Assembly (NCBI GenBank): GCA_016196625.1
Contig: JACPXH010000003.1
Location: forward strand, 1-45,798
Direction: 5' to 3'
Length of the DNA stretch: 45,798 nt
DNA from: Candidatus Parcubacteria bacterium
GTDB taxonomy: Bacteria > Patescibacteriota > Minisyncoccia > JACPXH01
Below, piece after piece: positions 22,301 to 29,972 of this stretch. Position 1 is the first letter of the stretch. Each line of letters starts with the position of its first letter. The translations under genes were made by a program, and so were the position numbers. The notes below the pieces were generated by a model. That model did not search any database. It was not told where the DNA came from and saw nothing but the letters and a program-made list of their open reading frames with translations.

Positions 22301-23354
22301 CGCGACCAATCTGAATTTCCCTATCTCCGTCTTCGTCTCCGGCCGGTACGCGTATGTGGGGGTATACACCGGCGACCGTCTCACGGTGGTTGATCTTGGC
22401 AGTTACGTTGAGACGCCCACAACCGCCGGTACCTGGCAGAAGGTGGTGCCGAACCTGGAGGCGGATTCGTATTCGGTTAGCCTCACGCCCCTGCAGCAGT
22501 ATGACCTTGCGGGGACGATTCCGATTTTGCCGGTGAATCTGCTGCCGAATTCGAATCAAGACTTGACGCTCGTCTTGGCCAATAAGACCGCTCACAGCCT
22601 CCGGGTTTCGGTGCGCGACAGCGCTACCGGCTTGCCGCTTTCTGACGCCGCGGTAACGCTCCAGCGCGGGCCGTTTAACCAGACGATTCAAAGCGGCGCA
22701 GGCTACTTTAATCAAACCGATTGGTCCGGCGGGCCGGGCCAAGACACCTATGGCAATTACACTCGGTACTGGGCTGATGACGGTAACGTGGATACCACCG
22801 GTTCAGCGGCCGGAAAGATCGCGCTCAAAAAAATCGGCGGGCAATACCCGGCCTCCGGCACCTTGATTTCTTCCACGGTTGATTTTGGCGAATCCGTAAA
22901 TCCAATTTCGATTTTGTGGAATCAGAGCGTGCAGTTCATTGAAGGTCCGCCGCCGCAGAAGTTTCAAATTGCGACGAATAACGACAATGCGACCTGGAAC
23001 TTCCTTGGTCCTGACGGGACAGCAAATACCTTTTATACGGTCGGTAATACTTCCCTCAATGCGATCCATAATGGTTCCCGCTATCTTCGCTATCAGGTAA
23101 TGCTCAAGGCGCCGCCCGGCGGGGTTGCCGAAGGGGGGGTGGGGCAAGTCGTTGCCCAAGCGCCGCAGGAGATCCATGATATCGCGGTTACGTATGCCAA
23201 GGGCTGTGCTACACCCGGTCAGGCGTTTTTCTCGGACGTGCCCACCGAAACCTATAACCTCAAGATACGCAAAGACGGGTATCAGTCCTTGACGAATCAG
23301 GTGACCGTACAGGGCGCCACTTCCGTAGACGTGGTCTTAAGTCCGCTCCAATAA
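19386..23354 (+). CDS. type IV pilin-like protein A1 with 14 LVIVD-type propeller repeats (1322 aa)
   Basis: A long basic leader (1-52) ends in the prepilin cleavage site RAG/FTIVEVLITIG (F53 at +1, E57 at +5), followed by a hydrophobic helix. Carboxypeptidase-regulatory-like beta domains come next (about 190-320). From about residue 358 to 1010 (nt 20460-22420) there are 14 repeats of about 43-46 aa built on SVFVSGxYAYVAxxxGNRLTVVDxSNPxSPTVVGSVxDATN, matching LVIVD repeats. Repeats 7 and 14 both end in VVDLG rather than SNP, marking two seven-bladed beta-propellers. The C terminus (1015-1322) is collinear with protein B1. The product is probably a surface-exposed pilus-tip or minor pilin used in adhesion. 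A2 follows. The ATG is overlapped by a tiny upstream frame. Confidence 0.85.
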   Translation: MKFFQRLRARPFSERGFTARERRQVLAATRNKDVAGVALPLAAKSPAPARAGFTIVEVLITIGLLILVMFGIYGAYSLMIRLTGQSRAQTVGLQLAQEKIEFIRNLPYQSVGVVGAVPAGVVPASESMSRSSVQFTVNTTIRNIDDPFDGDAAGSIPGKPVDTDPVDYKRVEVQITCAACPSGSPIVLTTNVVPRGVEAGASTGSLLVRVINKSGQPVAQAAVGIKNAGVSPTVDFTDTTDVNGKLMVVGMPAASGYRLTIAKPGYSSDGTLPPGDPKNPNPVKPDPTIVAGQITELTFSIDRVSTLVVKTANQACESIGYVSAHVQGQTLIGTNPDVPKTSFELATDSYVGGVATPPANPTVAGSVNDSTNLSNPISVFVSGPYAYVAAYSGNRLTVVNVSNPASPTVTGSVMDATRLGGSSSVFVSGQYAYVTADFGNRLTVVNVSNPASPTVTGSVKDNTNLSRPMSVFVSGQYAYVAAHEGSRLTVVDVLNPASPTVVGSAYDATNLDGPYSVFVSGQYAYVALDYSNRLTVVDISNPLSPTVVGSVSDATNLDNSASVFVSGQYAYVAATIGNRLTVVDVSNPSSPTVVGSINDATNLYGARSVRVSGRYAYVAVSAGNRLTVVDVSNPSSPTVVGSINDATNLNYPVSVFVSGRYAYVAAFDGSRLTVVDLGQWVDTSPISPAVVGSVNDATNLNFPASVFVSGRYAYVAAATGNRLTVVDISNPSSPTVMGSVRDATNLNNPISVFVSGRYAYVAAFSGNRLTVVDVSNLSSPTVTGSVNDDTNLNGAYSVFVSGRYAYVVAQTGNRLTVVDVSNPSSPTVVGSVNDAVNLNTSYSVFVSGRYAYVAAFSGNRLTVVDISNPSSPTVVGSVNDATNLNGAISVFVSGRYAYVAAFFGKRLTVVDISNPSSPTVVGSVRDTTNLSGARSVFVSGRYAYVAAYSGNRLAVVDISNPSSPTVVSSVNDATNLNFPISVFVSGRYAYVGVYTGDRLTVVDLGSYVETPTTAGTWQKVVPNLEADSYSVSLTPLQQYDLAGTIPILPVNLLPNSNQDLTLVLANKTAHSLRVSVRDSATGLPLSDAAVTLQRGPFNQTIQSGAGYFNQTDWSGGPGQDTYGNYTRYWADDGNVDTTGSAAGKIALKKIGGQYPASGTLISSTVDFGESVNPISILWNQSVQFIEGPPPQKFQIATNNDNATWNFLGPDGTANTFYTVGNTSLNAIHNGSRYLRYQVMLKAPPGGVAEGGVGQVVAQAPQEIHDIAVTYAKGCATPGQAFFSDVPTETYNLKIRKDGYQSLTNQVTVQGATSVDVVLSPLQ
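20464..22415 (+). repeat. 14 tandem ~130-bp coding repeats
   Basis: Internal repeats of the A1 gene. DNA identity between neighbours is high, especially in the blocks coding SVFVSG, YAYVA and RLTVVD. Repeats 1-4 (YAYV after GP/GQ) and 6-14 (after GR) form two sequence subgroups. Such repeats recombine easily and also cause assembly errors, so the copy number needs long reads. Confidence 0.85.
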
Positions 23355-23472
23355 GCAGCGCGTGACCGACGGTGAACATGGCATTCTGCTCTGCGGGCAA
23401 TCGGCGGGAGGGGCAGCTTGGCATGTTCCTGGGTGCGCCGAGATTTTTTTGCGAGGAGTTCCTCGTGCCGCG

Positions 23473-24111
23473 ATGCGTACCAAACACATGAGTTGCGCTT
23501 GGCCGCACCCTGCCACGGACAGACGCAGTGGTTTTACGCTCATGGAACTGCTTGTGGGGATGACGATCGTGATAACCGTGGGCATCGTGGCATTCGCCTT
23601 TGCCAATTCCACCATCACCACAAGCGGCTTTTTGTCCAGACGCACCTTTGCCCAACAGGACGGCCGGCGGGTGCTCGAAGCGTTCAGCCTGGAATTCCGC
23701 AAGGCCGCGCTTTCGGCGGTTGGTTCGTACCCCATCGAAGCCGCTTCTTCAACCAGCGTGGTGTTTTACGCGGATATTGATCGCGACGGCTTGGTGGAGC
23801 GGGTCAGATATTTTGTGGACGGTCCCACGCTGAAAAAAGGCGTGCTTCGTCCTTCGGGGGCGTTGCCAACCTACGACCTGGCCGCAGAAAAAGTGAAGGC
23901 AATGGTTCCCTTTATCGCGAACCCCCAAGTGTTTCGCTACTACGACAGCACCTATACCGGTACGGAAGCGCCCCTGCCCGATCCGGCTGACCCGCAGAAA
24001 GTTCGGTATGTCGCGATGCAGCTTGTGATTGACGAAAACCTGGCCGTCCCACCCGAGGCCTTGGTGCTTAGCACGACCGTTGCCCTGCGTAACCTAAAAG
24101 ACAATCTATGA
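23473..24111 (+). CDS. type IV pilin-like protein A2
   Basis: About 212 aa from ATG 23473 (the frame is open from 23362, but the leader would then be implausibly long; ATG 23488 is also possible). Prepilin motif RRSG/FTLMELLVGMTIVITVGIVAFAF, with Glu at +5. The soluble part (DGRRVLEAFSLEFRKAALSAVGSYPIEAAS...) resembles PulJ/GspJ-type minor pseudopilins in position and style. It is paralogous to B2 throughout. Its stop overlaps the A3 start as ATGA (24108-24111), so A2 and A3 are translationally coupled. Confidence 0.85.
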   Translation: MRTKHMSCAWPHPATDRRSGFTLMELLVGMTIVITVGIVAFAFANSTITTSGFLSRRTFAQQDGRRVLEAFSLEFRKAALSAVGSYPIEAASSTSVVFYADIDRDGLVERVRYFVDGPTLKKGVLRPSGALPTYDLAAEKVKAMVPFIANPQVFRYYDSTYTGTEAPLPDPADPQKVRYVAMQLVIDENLAVPPEALVLSTTVALRNLKDNL

Positions 24112-25499
24112 ATTGGGGGACGGTTGGCAGACGGGCCAAACGTGGCAATATTCTGTTTGTGGTGCTTGTGCTGGGGGGGCTAGCCGCGTTTCTCATCGGC
24201 GGGCTCGTGCAGCTGGGGGTTTCAGAGTACCGGGCCGGCCAAACCAAGACGGCCAAGGAAATTGCGTTTAACCTCGCCGAGGCTGGCGTGGAATACTATA
24301 AATGGCATTTGGCGCACGACCCCAATGATTTCCAGGACGGCACTGGTCAGCCAGGGCCGTACGTACGCACGTACACCGACAAGAACGGGATCGTCATCGG
24401 GAGCTTTTCTTTGGACATTACTCCTCCGCCCGTGGGTTCGAGTATCGCGCAGATCCGCTCCACCGGCTGGTCAGTGGCCGCACCGTTTGTCCGGCAGTCG
24501 GTGGTCGTGCGTGTGGGGCGTCCATCACTTGCTGAATACGCGTTCGTGACGAATGCAAATGCGTTCGTTCCCGCCGGCGCCTTTCACGGCAAGCTCCATG
24601 CGAACGGCGGCCTTCGGTTTGACGGTACGGCCGACGCCGCCATTACGAGCGCGAAAGACACCTATGTCTGTGAGCCGGCTGACGGCTGCGACCCGTCAGA
24701 GGTGAAGCCCGGGATCTGGAGCGCTGCGGGTGCGCCGACCACATTCTGGCAGTTTCCCGCAGCCAGCGTTGACTTCGGAGCCATTGCCGCGGACCTTGCC
24801 AGCTTGAAGAGCCTCGCTCAAACCGATGGATTGTACCTTGCGTCCTCCGGCGCCAACGGCTATCTGCTGCAGTTTAACCCCGACGGGACATTCAGTATTT
24901 TTACCGTTACCGTGCTTCAACCCCCGGTGGTTGGCACTGACGTGAACGGTATCGTCCACACTGATTCTAACGACATCCAAAGCACCACGTTTGTGGAAAC
25001 GAGAGCACTCCCGGCGAGCGGCATCGTCTTTGTTGAGGACCACGTGTGGGTGGAAGGCACGGTTTCCGGGTTGGTTACGATTGGTTCGGGCCGATTTCCA
25101 GACAACCCGGCGACGCGCTCCAATATTGTGATTAATCGTGACATTACCTATGTCAGAAAAGACGGTTCTGCCGCCCTCGGGTTGGTGGCACAACAAAACA
25201 TCCTGATTCCGTACCTGTCGCCTGTTGATTTGGAAATTGACGCGGCGATGGTGGCGATCAATGGGAGCGTTCAGCGGTACCTCTACGCCGGAGACATCAA
25301 AAACCGTTTGAGTATCTACGGCAGCGTTATTTCTTACGGGAAGTGGATGTGGACATGGATGAGCGGGGGAGGCGGGCCGGTTGTGTCCGGGTACAGCAGT
25401 TCGGATACGGCCTACGATGCGCATCTAGCGAGCGTCCCACCGCCCGGATTCCCGCTCAAAAGCTCATCCTATCAGCTCATTTCTTGGCAGGAGGAATAA
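24108..25499 (+). CDS. PilX/GspK-like pilus assembly protein A3
   Basis: 463 aa. The N terminus KRGNILFVVLVLGGLAAFLIGGLVQLGVSEY is a hydrophobic helix without the G/F-x3-E site, followed by FNLAEAGVEYYKWHLAHDP. This is the AExG-type pattern of PilX and DUF4900-like proteins, and the helix lacks Glu at +5 as in GspK/PilX. A large beta-rich ectodomain follows, including HANGGLRFDG and a conserved Cys pair (YVC...DGC). It is collinear with B3. An AGGAGG near its 3' end serves the next gene. Confidence 0.82.
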   Translation: MNWGTVGRRAKRGNILFVVLVLGGLAAFLIGGLVQLGVSEYRAGQTKTAKEIAFNLAEAGVEYYKWHLAHDPNDFQDGTGQPGPYVRTYTDKNGIVIGSFSLDITPPPVGSSIAQIRSTGWSVAAPFVRQSVVVRVGRPSLAEYAFVTNANAFVPAGAFHGKLHANGGLRFDGTADAAITSAKDTYVCEPADGCDPSEVKPGIWSAAGAPTTFWQFPAASVDFGAIAADLASLKSLAQTDGLYLASSGANGYLLQFNPDGTFSIFTVTVLQPPVVGTDVNGIVHTDSNDIQSTTFVETRALPASGIVFVEDHVWVEGTVSGLVTIGSGRFPDNPATRSNIVINRDITYVRKDGSAALGLVAQQNILIPYLSPVDLEIDAAMVAINGSVQRYLYAGDIKNRLSIYGSVISYGKWMWTWMSGGGGPVVSGYSSSDTAYDAHLASVPPPGFPLKSSSYQLISWQEE

Positions 25500-25500
25500 C

Positions 25501-27378
25501 GTGAACGCCATAAGCCCCATAAGTCCGCAAAAAGGTGGAGCCCCACGCGCAGAGCCCGTGGCCCCCTGGTGCGCGGGTAGGCGAGGCGCGGGTATCAGCC
25601 TTGTCGGGGTCGTCATTGCCGTCGGCATCTTCGCCTTCTTCTCCGCCGGAATCTACGGCGCCTACGTTCTTATGATTCGGCTGAATGCCCAGAATCGCGC
25701 TACGGTCGTGGGGCTGCAGCTGGCCCAGGAGAAGCTTGAGCTGGTGCGCAACCTTCCGTTCGTTGACATCGGGGTTGCGGGCGGCGTCCCCTCCGGGGTG
25801 CTTCAGCAAACCGAGGAGGCCAGTCGCGATGGGATTAATTTTACGATAACGACGACCGTGCGCAACATTGACGATCCGTATGACGGCGATTTCGGGGGCA
25901 CGGTGCCGGGCAAGCCCCGCGATCTCGCGCCGGCAGACTATAAGCGGGTCGAGATTCGGATACGTTGCGTCGTGTGTCCCGCGGACCCGCCGATCCTGCT
26001 TACTACGAACGCGGTACCCAAGGGGCTCGAAGGCGCTTCGGCGAACGGCGCGCTTTTTATTACGGTGTTCGACGCGAATGGTCAGGCGGTTCCGCAAGCG
26101 ACCGTGCGCGTTCAAAATCCGGATGTTTCCCCGCCGATTGACTTTATCGATACGACCGATAACGGAGGGAGGCTGCAGATCGTGGACATCCCGCCGTCGG
26201 TTGAGCGCTACGAGATTATCGCAACGAAGTCCGGGTACTCGTCAGATTTCACTCTGCCGCCGGGCGCGCCCGCGAACCCCAACCCCGCAAAACCCCACGC
26301 GACCGTAGCCGCACAAACCATAACCGAGATCAGCTTCGCGATTGATCGCGTGAGCACAGTGAATTTGGCGACGGTCAACCAACTCTGTCAGGCGGTGGGT
26401 TCAGTCGGCGTGCACCTGGAAGGCGCGAAAGCCATCGGTCAGAACCCGACCCTGTTTAAGACCGTGATTGACACGACGACCGCTGCGAACGGCCGCCGGA
26501 CACTGACTGACCTCGAGTGGGACTCATACAGCGTGAACGTGACCAGCGCCGGCTACGATATCGCGGGTACGATTCCGCTCTTGCCATTGAATCTCCTGCC
26601 GAATTCTTTGCAGAACGTAACATTGGTGCTCGCGCCCAACACAGCCAATTCGCTGCGTGTGCTCGTGCGTGACAGCATGACGGGTTTGCCTCTTTCGGGC
26701 GCCCAGGTGCGGCTCCAGCGCGGCACATTCGACGAGACCCGCGAGACGGGCAAGGGCTATGTCCGGCAGACCGACTGGTCCGGCGGCGCAGGCCAAGCGC
26801 TGTTTACCGACCCCAGCCGGTACTGGAGCGACAACGGCGATGTGGACGTAACGAGCTCCGGGCCCGGGCCGGGCGGCAGCATCAGGCTGCGCCGACTAGC
26901 GGGAAATTATCTCACGCCCGGCATACTCGAATCGTCCACCGTGGACTTCGAGGGCCCCACGAACCCGGTGAACATCGTCTGGAGTCCGGGCAGCCAGCCG
27001 CCGGAGACGGGTACGAGTTCGGTAGCGTTCCAAATCGCATCGAACAACGATAATCAAACGTGGGTGTTCCGCGGCCCGGACGGCACGGCCAGCACGTCGT
27101 ATACCGTGATCGGGAGCGCCATCAACCCAATCCACAACAGTACCCGCTACCTGCGCTACCGGGCGACGCTCACGACCGAGAGTGCCACGAACACTCCGGA
27201 GGTGTCGGATGTCGCGCCCACATTCACGGCTGGCTGCTTGTCGCCGGGTCAGGTGTTCTTTCCGGGGCTCGCGAACGGGTCGCACGATCTCACCGTGAGC
27301 TACCCGGGCTATCAGTCTTTCACCGGCGCGGTGGACATCAGCGGGGATGCGGTGTTCGAGGTAGTTCTTAGTCCATGA
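25501..27378 (+). CDS. type IV pilin-like protein B1 (A1 paralogue without propeller, no Glu5)
   Basis: 625 aa from GTG 25501, with AGGAGG eight bases upstream. The N terminus has RRGAG/ISLVGVVIAVGIFAFF, a prepilin-like site in which the +5 residue is Gly, not Glu, and +1 is Ile. The next block, YGAYVLMIRLNAQNRA, is nearly the same as in A1. The ectodomain aligns with A1 on both sides of A1's propeller: before it up to GVHLEGAKAIGQNP, and after it from WDSYSV to the C terminus. The junction in B1 is only about 25 residues long. Probably a minor pilin working with B2 and B3. Confidence 0.85.
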   Translation: MNAISPISPQKGGAPRAEPVAPWCAGRRGAGISLVGVVIAVGIFAFFSAGIYGAYVLMIRLNAQNRATVVGLQLAQEKLELVRNLPFVDIGVAGGVPSGVLQQTEEASRDGINFTITTTVRNIDDPYDGDFGGTVPGKPRDLAPADYKRVEIRIRCVVCPADPPILLTTNAVPKGLEGASANGALFITVFDANGQAVPQATVRVQNPDVSPPIDFIDTTDNGGRLQIVDIPPSVERYEIIATKSGYSSDFTLPPGAPANPNPAKPHATVAAQTITEISFAIDRVSTVNLATVNQLCQAVGSVGVHLEGAKAIGQNPTLFKTVIDTTTAANGRRTLTDLEWDSYSVNVTSAGYDIAGTIPLLPLNLLPNSLQNVTLVLAPNTANSLRVLVRDSMTGLPLSGAQVRLQRGTFDETRETGKGYVRQTDWSGGAGQALFTDPSRYWSDNGDVDVTSSGPGPGGSIRLRRLAGNYLTPGILESSTVDFEGPTNPVNIVWSPGSQPPETGTSSVAFQIASNNDNQTWVFRGPDGTASTSYTVIGSAINPIHNSTRYLRYRATLTTESATNTPEVSDVAPTFTAGCLSPGQVFFPGLANGSHDLTVSYPGYQSFTGAVDISGDAVFEVVLSP

Positions 27379-27468
27379 AGACACGCGCGCGAACACGAGA
27401 GCGGGGGTTTACCCCGACACCTTTAGAGCGTAGAAGTGTCGTCTCTATTGCAGCACCACGATTGAGCC

Positions 27469-28119
27469 ATGTGGCATAGCTACACCACGAAATGGGAGAC
27501 CATATCGGCGCGCTTCGCGCAACGCTCCAAAGGTGCGGGGTTTACGGTGGTTGAGCTTATGATCGCCATGGCGGTCTTATTCGCGGTGGGGATGGTCGTG
27601 GCTGCGTTCGTGAGTTCGACCGTGCGCACAAGCGGTTTTTTCTCGCGCCGAGCTGCAGCGCTCCAAGACGGCCGGCGCACGCTGGAAGCCTTCGGCCGCG
27701 AGTTCCGCGAGGCAGCGGCGTCCTCGATCGGCTCCTACCCGATCGAAGCTGCATCCGCCTCAAGTTTCACGTTCTTTGCGGACGTGGATGCCGATAGTTT
27801 CCGCGAGCGGATCAGGTACTTCCTCGATGGAACGACGCTGAAGAAGGGGATCACGAAGCCGTCGGGAACGCCGCTGGCGTATAACCCCGCGACCGAATCG
27901 GTCCAGCCGGTGGCCGCGCATGTGGCGACGACTACGAGCTTTGCGTACTTCGACGGCTCCTACACCGGTACCCAGCCGCCTATCGTAGCGCCCGTGGATC
28001 CCGTGAGAGTGCGTTACGTCGTGATGACGCTGGTCATTGACGATAACCCCGACGTGCCGCCCGACCCCGTCGTGCTCAGGTTGACCGCGACGAGCCGAAA
28101 CTTAAAGAGTAACCTGTAA
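27469..28119 (+). CDS. type IV pilin-like protein B2
   Basis: 216 aa. Prepilin motif KGAG/FTVVELMIAMAVLFAVGMVVAAF, with Glu at +5. SSTVRTSGFFSRRAAALQDGRRTLEAF and SSIGSYPIEAASASSF align directly with A2. The 90-base gap from B1 (27379-27468) contains a weak GACAC/GTGTC stem and no gene. It ends two bases before B3. Confidence 0.85.
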   Translation: MWHSYTTKWETISARFAQRSKGAGFTVVELMIAMAVLFAVGMVVAAFVSSTVRTSGFFSRRAAALQDGRRTLEAFGREFREAAASSIGSYPIEAASASSFTFFADVDADSFRERIRYFLDGTTLKKGITKPSGTPLAYNPATESVQPVAAHVATTTSFAYFDGSYTGTQPPIVAPVDPVRVRYVVMTLVIDDNPDVPPDPVVLRLTATSRNLKSNL

Positions 28120-28121
28120 CC

Positions 28122-29489
28122 ATGCGCCGCCACCGCCAACGCGGAGACGTCCTCATTGCCCTGCTCATTTTCGGGGGGATCGCGGCGTTCCTTGTTGGCG
28201 GGCTCGTGCAAATGGCGGTCTTAGAGCATCAGGCTGGCCGGGCTAAAGTGGCCAAGGAACTCGCCTTTCAGATCGCCGAGGCGGGCCTAGAATATTACAA
28301 GTGGCACCTCGTGCATAACGCCAGCGATTTCCAGGACGGCACCGGCGGGCCGGGCCCATATGAACACGGTTACACCGACAAAGACGGCAATGTCGTGGGC
28401 AAGTTTTCTCTTGAGATCACGCCGCCTCCGGTTGGTTCGACCGTAGTGCAGATTCGTTCGGCCGGCTGGTCCCTCGCTTACCCCGCGGTGCGCCGGACCG
28501 TGGTCGCGCGCGTCGGGTTCCCCTCCTTAGTGGATTACGCATTCTTGACGAATACGGACGCCTGGATCGGCGATACCGAAACCATCCATGGTAAGTTCCA
28601 CGCGAACGGCGGCATCCGGTTCGATGGGGTGGGGGATGCGCTCATCACGAGTGCTAGGGCGACGTACGTGTGCCGGCCGTTCCACGGCTGCGGCAACCAG
28701 GAGCGACCAGGCATCTGGGGCGACGGCGGCCCCACGTCATTTTGGCAGTTTCCCGTGCCGGCGCAGGATTTCACGGCGATTACCGTTGACCTTGCGAATT
28801 TGCGTACACTCGCGCAGACCTCCGGCATTTATCTCGGTCCCTCGGGCACGAACGGGTATCGCCTCCGGTTCAACGCCGACCGCACCGTGAATATCGAACG
28901 CGTAACCGCCCTCCAGCCGTCGGTTATCGGCTGGGACATCAATGGCGTTCTGCGCGTAGAGTCCAACGACATCCAGACGACTCAGCTCATTGAGATCAGG
29001 GCTATTCCGGCGAGCGGCGCCATCTTTGCCGAAGATAAGGTCTGGGTGGATGGGACCGTGTCCGGGCACACGACGGTTGGGTCCGGCCGTTTCCCGGACA
29101 ATCCCGCCACGCGTACCTCGATCGTTATCAACGGCGACATTCGGTACGTCGCGAAAGACGGCACCCACACGCTCGGGCTTATCGCCCAGCAGCATGTGCT
29201 TATCCCGCGGTATTCACCCGATCAGCTTGAAGTGGACGCCGCGGTTCTCGCCCAGAACGGGAGCGCCCAGCGCTACTACTATCCGGGGAATATTCTTGAC
29301 CGGCTTGTCATCTATGGCAGCGTCATCTCAAACGGGCTCTGGACATGGTCGTGGGTTTCGGGCGGAGGGGCAATCGTGTCTGGGTACCGGAACACCGATA
29401 CCACGTACGACGCAAACCTTACTTACGGCCCTCCCCCGGGGTTTCCGGTTGGCAACGCTTACAACCAGATTTCGTGGCAAGAAGAATAA
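28122..29489 (+). CDS. PilX/GspK-like pilus assembly protein B3
   Basis: 455 aa, collinear with A3: RRHRQRGDVLIALLIFGGIAAFLVGGLVQMAVLEH helix, FQIAEAGLEYYKWHLVHNASDFQDGTGGPGPY, the HANGGIRFDG block, the Cys pair in YVC...HGC, and the C-terminal GFPVGNAYNQISWQEE, nearly the same as A3. It is the last gene of the cluster. The nusA promoter begins five bases after its stop. Confidence 0.82.
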   Translation: MRRHRQRGDVLIALLIFGGIAAFLVGGLVQMAVLEHQAGRAKVAKELAFQIAEAGLEYYKWHLVHNASDFQDGTGGPGPYEHGYTDKDGNVVGKFSLEITPPPVGSTVVQIRSAGWSLAYPAVRRTVVARVGFPSLVDYAFLTNTDAWIGDTETIHGKFHANGGIRFDGVGDALITSARATYVCRPFHGCGNQERPGIWGDGGPTSFWQFPVPAQDFTAITVDLANLRTLAQTSGIYLGPSGTNGYRLRFNADRTVNIERVTALQPSVIGWDINGVLRVESNDIQTTQLIEIRAIPASGAIFAEDKVWVDGTVSGHTTVGSGRFPDNPATRTSIVINGDIRYVAKDGTHTLGLIAQQHVLIPRYSPDQLEVDAAVLAQNGSAQRYYYPGNILDRLVIYGSVISNGLWTWSWVSGGGAIVSGYRNTDTTYDANLTYGPPPGFPVGNAYNQISWQEE

Positions 29490-29494
29490 GGGGG

Positions 29495-29523
29495 TTGACA
29501 GCGGTTTTTGGGCGGCATATACT
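29495..29523 (+). promoter_or_regulatory. consensus promoter of the nusA operon
   Basis: TTGACA (29495-29500), exactly 17 bp, TATACT (29518-29523). The start is expected near 29530, giving a 440-nt leader. Confidence 0.8.
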
Positions 29524-29590
29524 CTGGGCACTGGTTGGTCCGTTCCCGCGAACGGGCCATCATTTTTACCCACACTTCTCCAGTAGATAC

Positions 29591-29962
29591 TTGCGCGGTC
29601 TGGTCTTGAGGCGACATCCGCAGCGGGCTGGCATGGTGGTCCGCCGTTGCCGCGTCGCGCGGACGTGTCGGCCCGCCCAGCGAGCGGGCCGCACTCTCGC
29701 TCGGCCTCGCCCCTCGTTGCGGCTCGGGACTCGGCACCTGCCCGCTCGGCCTGCGCGACGCCGCGCGAGCGGCAAGCGGCGGCCCGGTCAGCGAGGGTGA
29801 GGAGCCACCTGCGTGGCTCCGAACGGGCGGCGCCGGCCGAGCTTGTCCCGATCCGCCAGCCGGCGGAGAGGGACGCGAGGCCGAGTGCGCCGCCCCGGAG
29901 CATTCCTTGATCCGCGAGTCGCTGGACGAGCGAACGCTCGCCGAACAGACCAGACCGCGCAA
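29591..29962 (+). repeat. GC-rich palindromic element in the nusA leader
   Basis: A perfect 16-bp terminal inverted repeat TTGCGCGGTCTGGTCT (29591-29606 with 29947-29962) encloses about 340 nt of GC-rich DNA with many internal stems (e.g. CTCGGCCTCGC/GCGAGGCCGAG, GAGCG-AA-CGCTC, TCCGCC-AGCC-GGCGGA). It shares GAGGCGACATCCGCAG with 18829-18844 and CCTGCCCGCTCGGCCT with 16351-16366. It ends ten bases before the nusA ATG, so its folding should influence nusA translation or transcription. No protein is evident in 29530-29972. Confidence 0.65.
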
Positions 29963-29972
29963 GATCACCTTC

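Noticed and set aside
20464-22415. CRISPR-like array, because of regular ~130-bp repeats
   Set aside because: The repeats are in-frame coding units of a beta-propeller protein with variable identity and no spacer structure.
29591-29972. rimP gene upstream of nusA
   Set aside because: The usual rimP position holds only the GC-rich palindromic element; no frame has RimP-like residues.
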